Assembly: GCF_015209505.1 (NCBI RefSeq)
Contig: NZ_JADEYC010000001.1
Coordinates: 1 to 64,000, forward strand
Direction of reading: 5' to 3'
DNA: 64,000 nt
Source: Saccharopolyspora montiporae
GTDB taxonomy: Bacteria > Actinomycetota > Actinomycetes > Mycobacteriales > Pseudonocardiaceae
A program made the position numbers and the translations under genes. Numbering within the stretch: the first letter of the stretch is position 1; each line of letters starts with the position of its first letter. Shown here in pieces: positions 37,050-45,645 of this stretch. Below the pieces are notes generated by a model that saw only the letters and a program-made list of their open reading frames with translations, had not been told where the DNA came from and did no database searches.

Positions 37050-37720
37050 ACGACGTCACAGTGGAGAACTTTTTCAGCCTCGTGCAGAACAACGTGCTCA
37101 ACCGTCACCGATGGGACTCTCGCCGACAGCTCCGCACGGCGATCGTGTTCGTGCTGACCAGCGGGTGTTCCTGGCGGCAGCTTCCGCCGTCTTTCCGGGT
37201 CAGTGTGCCCACCGCGCACCGGCGGTTTCCGGAGCGGACCCAGGCCGGGGTGTGGCGGTATCTGCACCGGGCCGTGCTCGATGAACTCGGTTCGGTCGGG
37301 GAGCTCGACTGGGAACGAGCGATCGTCGACGGGGCCAGCGTTCGCGCGAAAAACGGGGTACCGCAACCGGACCCAACCTCCTCGACCGCGGCAAGAACGG
37401 GTCGAAGCTGCACATCCTGACCGAGGCGGGCGGGCTCCCGCTGGCCGTGGCGGTCTCCGGGGCCAACACCCATGACATGAACGCGGTGAAACCCCTCGTG
37501 CGCGCCATCCCGGCCGTGCGCTCATGCCGCGGCCCTCGGACGGCGCAGGCCGGCCAAAGTGCATGCCGGCAAGGGCTACGAACACCTGCGCACATGGCTG
37601 CGTGACCCGCAGCATCGTCCCGCGGATCGCTCTGTCGGCGTCGAGTCCCGCGACCAGTCGGTCTCTGAGACACCACTCGATCTACCTGGAGTCCCTTCTC
37701 GTCTCCGCAGCGGACCCACC
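37050..37720 (+). mobile_element. Degenerate IS5-family transposase
   Basis: Segments typical of IS5 DDE transposases appear in order but in several frames: SGCSWRQLPPSF, AHRRFPERTQAGVWRYLHRAVLDELG, DWERAIVDGASVRAKNG (first Asp), DRGKNGSKLHILTEAGGLPLAVAVSGANTHD in two parts (second Asp), then RGPRTAQA/KVHAGKGYEHLRTWLRD. The sequence decays after ESRDQ and the final Glu-bearing helix is not intact. At least two frameshifts are present. No terminal inverted repeats were found. It is inactive and forms the left border of the nitrate operon. Confidence 0.8.
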
Positions 37721-37731
37721 CGAGATCAGCA

Positions 37732-37812
37732 CTGCCTTCACCTCGACGGGACGGCTCCAAGTGTCGAGCACATCCACAGCTCACAGGCGGGCCTATCGGC
37801 ACTGTGAAGGCA
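37732..37812 (+). promoter_or_regulatory. Long inverted repeat in the region upstream of narK
   Basis: CTGCCTTCAC (37732-37741) and GTGAAGGCAG (37803-37812) are perfect 10-bp complements over a 61-nt spacer. The second arm also overlaps a small GGCA-GCTT-TGCC hairpin, so two alternative folds exist. It could be an end of the decayed IS5 element or an attenuator-like leader. The narK start point is unknown, so neither is established. Confidence 0.35.
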
Positions 37813-37825
37813 GCTTTGCCTGCTG

Positions 37826-37852
37826 GTAACGCGCCTCAAGCAACCGTGAAAC
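37826..37852 (+). promoter_or_regulatory. Candidate GlnR box upstream of narK
   Basis: GTAAC-N6-CAAGC-N6-GAAAC keeps the 11-bp period of actinobacterial GlnR sites (GTnAC-N6-GAAAC). The first and third elements match well, the middle one poorly. It lies 44 bp before the narK TTG. GlnR control of nitrate assimilation is established in Streptomyces and Mycobacterium; its action here is inference. Confidence 0.45.
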
Positions 37853-37895
37853 ACCGGCTCCATATGGTCGGCGCAGCCCGACGAGAGGAACCGAG

Positions 37896-39281
37896 TTGAC
37901 CGCCACCCCACACACCAGGCCCGGCCGGTGGATCGACGGCTGGGACCCCGAGGACGAGGAGTTCTGGGAACGCACCGGCAAGCACGTCGCCCGCCGGAAC
38001 CTGTGGCTGTCGATCCTGTCCGAGCACATCGGATTCTCGGTGTGGAGCATCTGGTCAGTCATGGTGCTGTTCATGTCCCCGGCCATCGGCCTGGGATTCA
38101 CCGCACCGGAGAAGTTCCTGCTGACCACGACCCCGGCGCTGGTGGGCTCACTGCTGCGACTGCCCTACAGCTACGCCGTCACCCGGTTCGGCGGCCGCAA
38201 CTGGACGATCATCTCGACTTCGGTCTTGCTGGTGCCCACCGCACTCACCGCTTACTTCGTCCAACAGCCGGGCACCGAGCTGTGGGTGTTCCTGGTGCTG
38301 GGTGCGCTGACCGGGGTGGGTGGCGGCAACTTCGCCTCGTCGATGACCAACATCACCGCGTTCTTCCCGCAGCGCAGCCAAGGCTGGGCGCTGGGGTTGA
38401 ACGCGGGCGGCGGCAACATCGGCGTGGCGGTGATCCAGGTGGTCGGGCTGCTGGTGATCGCACTGGCGGGTAGCACCTCCCCCGCGCTGGTAGCCGGGGT
38501 GTACCTGCCGCTGATCGTGCTGGCGACGCTGCTGGCCGCGCTGCGCATGGACAACATCGACGCGGTCGTGGCCGAACCGGGTGCGCAGCTGGAAGTGGTG
38601 CGCGACCGGAACGCCTGGTGGATCTCGCTGCTCTACATCGGCACATTCGGCTCGTTCATCGGCTACGGCTTCGCGTTCGGCCTCGTCCTGCAGAACGAAT
38701 TCGGCTTCACCCCGCTGCAAGCAGCGACCTGGACGTTCCTGGGGCCGCTGCTCGGATCGCTGGCGCGTCCGATCGGCGGGCGGATGTCGGATCACTGGAG
38801 CGGCGCGCGGGTGACGTTCTGGAACTTCCTGGCGATGGCGGCGGCAACCGGGCTGCTGCTGGTGGCTTCCGGGCTTCGTTCGTTCCCGCTGTACCTGGCC
38901 GCGTTCATCGTGCTGTTCGTGCTGGCCGGCATCGGCAACGGATCCGTGTTCAAGATGATCCCGGGGATCTTCGCCCGGCGGGCCGATCACTCGGTGGCCT
39001 CCGGTGCGGACCCGACGCCCGCGTTCGCCCACGCCCGCCGGCTTTCCGGCGCGCTGATGGGGGTAGCCGGGGCGGTCGGCGGTCTCGGCGGCGTGTTCAT
39101 CAACCTGACCTTCCGCGCTTCGTTCGACGGGGCCGAAGCCAACGGCGACGCGGCGTTGCTGACGTTCCTGGTGTTCTACCTGGTGTGCGTGGCCGTGACG
39201 TGGGCGGTTTACCTGCGCCGGACTCCCGCCCCGGCCACGGCTCGGGAGAAACCGATCGCACAAGGGGCCACCAGTGCCTGA
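37896..39281 (+). CDS. narK: Nitrate/nitrite transporter NarK
   Basis: This 461-aa MFS nitrate/nitrite porter is the first gene of the assimilation operon. It has the family start (GWDPEDEEFWERTGKHVARRNLWLSI in two parts), the nitrate-binding Arg in LRLPYSYAVTRFGGRNW and two nitrate signature motifs, GVGGGNFASSM and GIGNGSVFKMIP. About 12 helices are visible. The start is TTG at 37896 after GAGAGGAA. The stop overlaps the GTG of nasA by eight bases. Confidence 0.93.
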   Translation: MTATPHTRPGRWIDGWDPEDEEFWERTGKHVARRNLWLSILSEHIGFSVWSIWSVMVLFMSPAIGLGFTAPEKFLLTTTPALVGSLLRLPYSYAVTRFGGRNWTIISTSVLLVPTALTAYFVQQPGTELWVFLVLGALTGVGGGNFASSMTNITAFFPQRSQGWALGLNAGGGNIGVAVIQVVGLLVIALAGSTSPALVAGVYLPLIVLATLLAALRMDNIDAVVAEPGAQLEVVRDRNAWWISLLYIGTFGSFIGYGFAFGLVLQNEFGFTPLQAATWTFLGPLLGSLARPIGGRMSDHWSGARVTFWNFLAMAAATGLLLVASGLRSFPLYLAAFIVLFVLAGIGNGSVFKMIPGIFARRADHSVASGADPTPAFAHARRLSGALMGVAGAVGGLGGVFINLTFRASFDGAEANGDAALLTFLVFYLVCVAVTWAVYLRRTPAPATAREKPIAQGATSA

Positions 39282-41394
39282 ACCGCGCACGGTCGCCACG
39301 CACTGCCCGTACTGCGCGTTGCAGTGCGGAACCCGCCTCACCCGCGAACGCGCGGGTGTGACGGTGACGCCCACCGACTTCCCGGTGAACCGGGGCGGAC
39401 TGTGCCAGAAGGGGTGGACCGCGGCGTCCCTGTTGGACACGTCCGACCGGCTGCGGCACCCGATGGTCCGCCGCGACGGGAAACTGGTGGCCACCGACTG
39501 GGACACCGCGCTGGAAACCGTCGCTTCCGGTCTGCAACGGCTGCGCACCGAGCACGGCGCGGACGCGGTCGGTGTGTTCGGCGGTGGCGGGCTGACCAAC
39601 GAGAAGGCCTACCTGCTCGGCAAGTTCGCCCGGGTCGCGCTCGGCACCAGCCAGATCGACTACAACGGCAGGTTCTGCATGTCCTCGGCCGCCGCGGCCG
39701 GAACTGCCGCATTCGGGCTCGACCGGGGCCTGCCGTTCCCCGTGACCGACCTCGGTGGAGCGAACGTGGTGCTGCTCGCCGGGGCGAACCCGGCGGAAAC
39801 GATGCCGCCGCTGATGCAGCACTTCACCCGGCCCGACCTGATCGTGATCGACCCGCGGCGCACCGCCACAGCCGAGCGCGCGGCACTGCACCTGCGCCCC
39901 GCGCCGGGAACGGATCTGGCGCTGGCGCTGGGTTTGCTGCACATCGCCGTGGTGGACGGCTGGGCCGACGACGACTACATCCGCCATCGCACCGCCGGGT
40001 TCGACGCGACGTGGCAGCGGGCGATGATGTGGTGGCCGGAGCGGGTCGAACGCGTCACCGGCGTTCCGGTGACCGCGCAACGCGCCGCCGTGCGGATGCT
40101 GGCGCGGGCCGAGCGGGCTTACGTGCTCACCGGCCGCGGCGCCGAACAGCACAGCAAGGGCACCGACACCGTCGCCGGGTTCATCAACCTGGCGCTGGCG
40201 CTGGGTCGGCCCGGCCGGGACGGCAGCGGCTACGGCTGCCTGACCGGGCAGGGCAACGGCCAGGGTGGCCGCGAGCACGGGCAGAAGGCCGACCAGCTAC
40301 CCGGCTACCGGTCGATCACCGACGAGTCCGCGCGCGACCACGTCTCCGAGGTTTGGGGTGTGCTGCCGGGCACGTTGCCGGGACCGGGCCGCAGCGCCTA
40401 CGAGCTGCTGGATTCCCTCGGCACGCCGGACGGGCCTCGTGCACTGCTGGTGTTCGGTTCGAATCCCGCGGTGTCGGCTCCGCACGCCGGGCACATCACC
40501 GCTCGACTGTCCAGTTTGGATCTGCTGGTGGTGGCGGATTTCGTGCCGTCGGAGACCGCGCGGATGGCCGACGTGGTGCTGCCGGTGACGCAATGGGCCG
40601 AAGAAGACGGCACCATGACCAGCTTGGAAGGCCGCGTGCTGCGCCGCCGCCGGTTGCAGGACCCGCCCGGGCACGCGCGGTCGGACTTGGAAGTGCTGCA
40701 CGGGCTGGCGCGGCGGTTGGGCGAACCGGGCCACCGCTACCCCACTGCGCCGCGTGAGGTGTTCGACGAGTTGCGCCGCGCTTCGGCCGGCGGGAAGGCC
40801 GACTACTCGGGCATCAGCTACGAACGCCTCGACACCGGTGCCGCTCTGCACTGGCCGTGCCCGGCCGCAGGTCCCGGCGGGGACGAACACCCCGGAACTC
40901 CACGGCTTTTCCTGGACGGCTTCGCCCACCAGGACGGGAAGGCGCGGTTCGCCGAGGTCGACTACCGCGACCCGGCCGAGGACGTGTGCGCGGAGTTCCC
41001 GCTGCGGGCCACCACCGGCCGGGTGCTGGCCCAGTACCAATCCGGTGCGCAGACCCGCAGGGTCCACGACCTCAACGCGGCCGCTTGGGAAGTGTTCGTC
41101 GAGATCCACCCGGACACGGCCGAACGCGCCGGGCTCGCCGAAGGCGAACTGGCGGTGGTGACTTCGCAGCGCGGCAGCACGGTCGCGCGGGTGCGGCTGG
41201 CCGAGACGATGCGCACCGACACCGTGTTCCTGCCGTTCCACTTCCCCGGCGACGGCCGGGCCAACCTGCTCACCAACCCGGAGCTGGACCCGCGCAGCCG
41301 GATGCCGGAGTTCAAGGTCGCCGCCGTGCGGATCGCCCCGCACGCGCCGCGGGCGACGGCGGGGACGAGCACTGCCGAGGAGGTGCTGGCGTGA
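39274..41394 (+). CDS. nasA: Assimilatory nitrate reductase, molybdopterin catalytic subunit
   Basis: The 706-aa molybdenum enzyme reduces nitrate to nitrite in the cytoplasm. The N-terminal [4Fe-4S] site is Cys11-Cys14-Cys18-Cys44 (HCPYCALQCG ... GGLCQKGW). NGRFCMSSA gives the Cys ligand of molybdenum. GQGNGQGGREHG and the C-terminal molydopterin-dinucleotide-binding domain (TTGRVLAQYQSGAQTRR) follow. No Tat signal, so it is assimilatory rather than periplasmic. The GTG start overlaps narK and the stop overlaps the next gene as GTGA. Confidence 0.93.
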   Translation: MPEPRTVATHCPYCALQCGTRLTRERAGVTVTPTDFPVNRGGLCQKGWTAASLLDTSDRLRHPMVRRDGKLVATDWDTALETVASGLQRLRTEHGADAVGVFGGGGLTNEKAYLLGKFARVALGTSQIDYNGRFCMSSAAAAGTAAFGLDRGLPFPVTDLGGANVVLLAGANPAETMPPLMQHFTRPDLIVIDPRRTATAERAALHLRPAPGTDLALALGLLHIAVVDGWADDDYIRHRTAGFDATWQRAMMWWPERVERVTGVPVTAQRAAVRMLARAERAYVLTGRGAEQHSKGTDTVAGFINLALALGRPGRDGSGYGCLTGQGNGQGGREHGQKADQLPGYRSITDESARDHVSEVWGVLPGTLPGPGRSAYELLDSLGTPDGPRALLVFGSNPAVSAPHAGHITARLSSLDLLVVADFVPSETARMADVVLPVTQWAEEDGTMTSLEGRVLRRRRLQDPPGHARSDLEVLHGLARRLGEPGHRYPTAPREVFDELRRASAGGKADYSGISYERLDTGAALHWPCPAAGPGGDEHPGTPRLFLDGFAHQDGKARFAEVDYRDPAEDVCAEFPLRATTGRVLAQYQSGAQTRRVHDLNAAAWEVFVEIHPDTAERAGLAEGELAVVTSQRGSTVARVRLAETMRTDTVFLPFHFPGDGRANLLTNPELDPRSRMPEFKVAAVRIAPHAPRATAGTSTAEEVLA

Positions 41395-42797
41395 GCCACG
41401 TGCTGGTCATCGGAAACGGTCCCGCCGCCCACCGGCTGGTTGAGCGGCTTCGCCACCACGGGCACGACGGTCCGATCACGGTGCTCGGTCAGGAAGAGCA
41501 CCCGGCCTACAACCGGGTGCTGCTGGCCTCGGTGATGGACGGGACGCTGAGCTCGCGATCGGTCACGTTGCCGGAGTCCGACGCCGTAGTGCGACTCGGG
41601 GTGACCGCGACCGCCATCGACCCTGCCCGGCGGCTGGTGCGCACCGGAAACGGTGTGGTGCACCGCTACGACGAGCTGGTGCTGGCCACCGGAGCGCGGG
41701 CGACCGTGCCGCCGATCCCGGGTGTGCGCACGGGCGAGGGAGAACTGGCCGACGGGGTCACCACGCTGCGGACGCTGGCCGACTGCGACCGGATAGCGAG
41801 CGGGGCGCGGCGCGCGGTGGTGCTCGGCGGGGGTGTGCTCGGAGTGGAAACCGCGCGCGGGCTTCAAGGCCGTGGCATCGAAGTCACCCTGGTGCACCCG
41901 CAGCCGTATCCGATGGACCGTCAGCTCGACCCCGCCGGTGGTGACCTGCTGGCCGAGCACCTGCGGGGCATGGGAGTGACCACCGAGCTGGGCCGGCGCG
42001 CGGCCGAGTACCGGCCGGGTGCGCTGGTGCTCGACGACGGCCGGGTGCTGGATCTGGATGCGCTTGTTCTGTGCGCGGGCGTGCAGCCGGAGACCGAGCT
42101 GGCACGCGCCGCCGGGCTCGCGGTCGGGCGGGGAGTGCTCGTCGACGACCGGATGCGCACCTCCGACCCGCGCGTGCACGCGCTCGGTGACTGCGCCGAG
42201 CACGACGAGCGGGTACCGGGGCTGATCGCACCCGCGTGGGAGCAGGCGGACGTGCTGGCACGGGTGCTCACCGGCGGGCACGCCTCCTACGCGCCGGTCG
42301 GCGATGTCACCCGGCTCAAGGCCCGCGGTATCGACCTCTCGGCGATGGGTTCGGCGGCGTGCCTGCACGATTCGGAGCCCGGTGTGGAGCTGGTGACGAT
42401 GGCCGATCCAGCCCGCGGGCGGTACGCGAAGCTCGCGCTGCGCCACGAGCGGGTTGCCGGGGCGGTGCTGATCGGGTTCCCGCAGGCCGCGGCGGCGATC
42501 AGTCAGTTGCACGACCGGGGCCTGCCCGTGCCGTCCGACCGGCTCGGGCTGCTTCTGGGGCATTCGGCGGTCGAGTGGTCCGCGCCCGACGACCTGCCGG
42601 ATGACGCGGTGATGTGCCGCTGCAACAACGTCACCAAACAACGGCTGACGCGTGCTTTCCGCGACGGGGCCCGCGACGTGGGTGCGCTCGCGCGGGCCAC
42701 CAAGGCCACCACCGGTTGCGGGGGCTGCGGTGACGACGTGCGCCGCCTGTGCGGCGCGTTGCACGACGCCTCGAACGAACAGGAGGGAGTCGCATGA
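41391..42797 (+). CDS. NAD(P)H/FAD oxidoreductase, nitrate reductase electron-transfer subunit (NasC/NasB-like)
   Basis: The 468-aa flavoprotein has two dinucleotide-binding motifs (VIGNGPAAHRLVERL and VVLGGGVLGVETARGL) and a C-terminal BFD-type [2Fe-2S] domain with CRCNNVTK and CGGCGDDV. It matches the N-terminal half of NirB and the Bacillus NasB/NasC type electron-transfer subunits. It most likely passes electrons from NAD(P)H to NasA. It overlaps nasA (GTGA) and nirB (ATGA). Confidence 0.87.
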   Translation: MSHVLVIGNGPAAHRLVERLRHHGHDGPITVLGQEEHPAYNRVLLASVMDGTLSSRSVTLPESDAVVRLGVTATAIDPARRLVRTGNGVVHRYDELVLATGARATVPPIPGVRTGEGELADGVTTLRTLADCDRIASGARRAVVLGGGVLGVETARGLQGRGIEVTLVHPQPYPMDRQLDPAGGDLLAEHLRGMGVTTELGRRAAEYRPGALVLDDGRVLDLDALVLCAGVQPETELARAAGLAVGRGVLVDDRMRTSDPRVHALGDCAEHDERVPGLIAPAWEQADVLARVLTGGHASYAPVGDVTRLKARGIDLSAMGSAACLHDSEPGVELVTMADPARGRYAKLALRHERVAGAVLIGFPQAAAAISQLHDRGLPVPSDRLGLLLGHSAVEWSAPDDLPDDAVMCRCNNVTKQRLTRAFRDGARDVGALARATKATTGCGGCGDDVRRLCGALHDASNEQEGVA

Positions 42798-45319
42798 CCC
42801 GGACCCTCGTCGTGATCGGCCACGGAATGGTCGGTCATCGCCTCGTGGAAGACCTGCGCGAGCGGGACGCGGCCGGCACCTGGCGGGTGGTGGTGCTGTC
42901 CGAGGAGCCGCACGCCGCCTACGACCGCGTGGCACTTTCATCCTATTTGGACGGCAAGAGCGCCGCGGACCTGAGCCTGGCCGGGCAGGGGTTCCTGACC
43001 GATCCGGCCGTGGAGCTGCGACTGGGCTGCTCCGCGGCGAGCATCGACCGCACCGCGCGCGCGGTGACCACCACCGACGGTGACGAGCTCCGGTACGACG
43101 CGCTGGTGCTGGCGACCGGTTCCCGTCCGTTCGTGCCTCCGGTGCCCGGTCATGACCTGCCGGGCTGCTACGTCTACCGCACGCTGGAAGACCTCGACGC
43201 GATCCGCCGCGAGGCCGTCGAGGACCAACCCGGGGTGGTTGTCGGCGGCGGGCTGCTCGGCCTGGAAGCGGCGAATGCGCTGCGGCTGCTGGGGATGCGC
43301 CCGCACGTGGTGGAGATGGCGCCGCGGCTGATGCCGATCCAGGTCGACGAAGGCGGCGGGCAGGTGCTGGCCAAGCTCGTCGAAGAGCTCGGGCTCCAGG
43401 TGCACTGCGGCGTGGCCACCCAGTCCATCGATGCCGGGCCGCACGGCGGGGTCGCCGGGGTGACCTTGGGCGACGGGACCACCGTGGAAACCGACGTGGT
43501 GGTGTTTTCCGCCGGGGTCCGCCCGTGCGACGAACTCGCCGAGCCGACCGGGCTGGCCCGCGGCGAACGCGGCGGGTTCCTCGTCGACGACCGCTGCCGC
43601 ACCAGCGATCCGCGGATCTGGGCGGTCGGCGAGTGCGCTGCGGTGGACGGTCGCTGCTACGGCCTGGTCGCCCCGGGCTACAGCATGGCCGAGGTCGTCG
43701 TGCGGCAACTGCTGGAAATCGGCGACGAGCCGTTCCCCGGCGCCGACATGTCCACGAAGCTCAAACTGCTGGGCGTGGACGTCGCCAGCTTCGGCGACGC
43801 GCACGGCAGCAGCGAGGGCGCGCTGGAGGTCGTCTACGCCAACACCGCGAATGGCACCTACGCGAAACTCGTGCTCAGCGACGATGCCTCGGTGCTGCTG
43901 GGCGGCGTGCTCGTCGGCGACGCCGGTGCATACGCGACCCTGCGCCCGCTGGTGGGCAGGGAACTGCCCGCGCCGCCGGAGCACCTGCTGCTGCCCGCGG
44001 GCTCCGGTGTGGACGCCGCAGCCCTGCCCGGTGACGCGATCATCTGCTCGTGCAACAACGTGTCCAAGACTGACATCACCACCGCCATCACCGGTGAATC
44101 GCTGACCGACGTCGCCGGCGTCAAGGGCTGCACCAAGGCCGGCACGAGCTGCGGTTCCTGCGTGCCCATGCTCAAGAACCTGCTCGGCGAGTGCGGCGTG
44201 GAGACCTCCAACGCGCTGTGCGAGCACTTCGGGCAGTCCCGCTCGGAGCTGTTCGAGATCGTGCGCGCTACCGGCATCGGCACCTTCACCGACCTCATCC
44301 GCAAGCACGGCAGCGGCCACGGCTGCGACATCTGCAAACCCGCGGTGGCCTCGATCCTGGCCACTCTCGGCAACGGGCACATCCTCGACGGCGAGCAGGC
44401 CGGGCTGCAGGACACCAACGACCGGTTCCTGGCCAACATGCAGCGCAACGGCACCTACTCGGTGGTGCCCCGGGTGCCGGGCGGGGAGATCACCCCGGAC
44501 AAGCTCATCGTGCTCGGCGAGGTGGCCCGCGAGTTCGGGCTCTACACCAAGATCACCGGTGGACAGCGGATCGACCTGTTCGGCGCCCACGTCGAACAGC
44601 TCCCGGCGATCTGGCGGCGGCTGGTCGACGCCGGGTTCGAGTCCGGGCACGCCTACGGCAAGGCGTTGCGCACGGTGAAGTCCTGCGTCGGCAACGACTG
44701 GTGCCGCTACGGCGTGCAGGACTCGGTGGCGATGGCGATCCGGCTGGAACTGCGCTACCGCGGGCTGCGCTCACCGCACAAGGTCAAGGCCGGGGTGTCC
44801 GGCTGCGCACGCGAGTGCGCGGAGGCCCGCTCGAAGGACTTCGGCGTCATCGCCACCGAGAAGGGCTGGAACCTCTACGTCGGCGGCAACGGCGGGTTCT
44901 CCCCGCGGCACGCCGAACCGCTCGCCGCCGATCTCGACGACGAGCTGCTGGTGCGACTCATCGACCGGTTCTTGATGTTCTACGTGCGCACCGCCGACAG
45001 GTTGCAACGCACCGCGGCGTGGATCGAAGCGATGGACGGCGGCATCGAGCATCTGCGCGCGGTCGTGATCGACGACTCCCTCGGCATCACCGAGGACCTG
45101 GAGGCCGCGATGGCCGAGCACGTCGCCGGCTACACCGACGAGTGGGCCGGGGTGCTGCACGACCCGGCGAAGCTGTCCCGCTTCGTCTCCTTCGTCAACG
45201 CTCCCGACGCGCCGGACCCGACGATCAGCTTCACCGAGGAACGCGGTCAGATCCGGCCCCAGCCGGTGACCCTGCCCATGCCGTCCGTGCGCGGCGAGTC
45301 CGAGGAGGTCCCCGCATGA
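42794..45319 (+). CDS. nirB: Nitrite reductase [NAD(P)H] large subunit NirB
   Basis: The 841-aa enzyme reduces nitrite to ammonium with NAD(P)H. It carries an FAD/NAD domain (VIGHGMVGHRLVEDL, VVGGGLLGLEAANAL), a [2Fe-2S] BFD domain (CSCNNVSK ... GCTKAGTSCGSC) and a second CDIC region. The sirohaem-[4Fe-4S] half follows, with SCVGNDWCRYG and GCARECAEA as the four cluster cysteines. Full length for the family. It is coupled upstream and downstream by ATGA overlaps. Confidence 0.95.
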   Translation: MTRTLVVIGHGMVGHRLVEDLRERDAAGTWRVVVLSEEPHAAYDRVALSSYLDGKSAADLSLAGQGFLTDPAVELRLGCSAASIDRTARAVTTTDGDELRYDALVLATGSRPFVPPVPGHDLPGCYVYRTLEDLDAIRREAVEDQPGVVVGGGLLGLEAANALRLLGMRPHVVEMAPRLMPIQVDEGGGQVLAKLVEELGLQVHCGVATQSIDAGPHGGVAGVTLGDGTTVETDVVVFSAGVRPCDELAEPTGLARGERGGFLVDDRCRTSDPRIWAVGECAAVDGRCYGLVAPGYSMAEVVVRQLLEIGDEPFPGADMSTKLKLLGVDVASFGDAHGSSEGALEVVYANTANGTYAKLVLSDDASVLLGGVLVGDAGAYATLRPLVGRELPAPPEHLLLPAGSGVDAAALPGDAIICSCNNVSKTDITTAITGESLTDVAGVKGCTKAGTSCGSCVPMLKNLLGECGVETSNALCEHFGQSRSELFEIVRATGIGTFTDLIRKHGSGHGCDICKPAVASILATLGNGHILDGEQAGLQDTNDRFLANMQRNGTYSVVPRVPGGEITPDKLIVLGEVAREFGLYTKITGGQRIDLFGAHVEQLPAIWRRLVDAGFESGHAYGKALRTVKSCVGNDWCRYGVQDSVAMAIRLELRYRGLRSPHKVKAGVSGCARECAEARSKDFGVIATEKGWNLYVGGNGGFSPRHAEPLAADLDDELLVRLIDRFLMFYVRTADRLQRTAAWIEAMDGGIEHLRAVVIDDSLGITEDLEAAMAEHVAGYTDEWAGVLHDPAKLSRFVSFVNAPDAPDPTISFTEERGQIRPQPVTLPMPSVRGESEEVPA

Positions 45320-45645
45320 CGACCTGGCAACCGGTCTGCCCGCTGACCGCGGTGCCGCCCGCGTGCGGCGTGCCGGCGCTGGTGGACGACGATCCGGTCG
45401 CGGTGTTCCGCACGTCCGAGGACGAGCTGTTCGCGGTCGGCAACATCGACCCGTTCTGCGGTGCCGGGGTGATCAGCCGCGGCATCGTCGGTGACCGCGG
45501 CGGAGAACCGACCGTCGCCTCCCCGATGCTCAAGCAGGTCTTCTCGCTGCGCACCGGCGAATGCCTGGACGATCCGGCGGCGAGGCTGCCCACCTACCCG
45601 GTACGGCTGCACGCCGACATGGTGGAGATCGCGCACCCGTGCTGA
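45316..45645 (+). CDS. nirD: Nitrite reductase small subunit NirD
   Basis: The 109-aa protein has the Rieske-like NirD fold (VPPACGVPALVDDDPVAVFR ... NIDPFCGAGVISRGIVGDRGG in parts). As in other NirD proteins the Rieske cluster ligands are not all present, so it probably has a structural role in the NirBD complex. It overlaps nirB by ATGA and the next gene by seven bases. Confidence 0.92.
   Translation: MTTWQPVCPLTAVPPACGVPALVDDDPVAVFRTSEDELFAVGNIDPFCGAGVISRGIVGDRGGEPTVASPMLKQVFSLRTGECLDDPAARLPTYPVRLHADMVEIAHPC

Noticed and set aside
36914..37820. A complete, mobile IS5 element
   Set aside because: Several frameshifts, loss of the final catalytic helix and no terminal inverted repeats or target duplication found.
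37732..37895. Possible cobalamin-type riboswitch before narK (GCACTGTGA resembles the B12 box)
   Set aside because: The rest of the conserved core is missing and the downstream genes are not B12-related; the match is partly made by the long inverted repeat.
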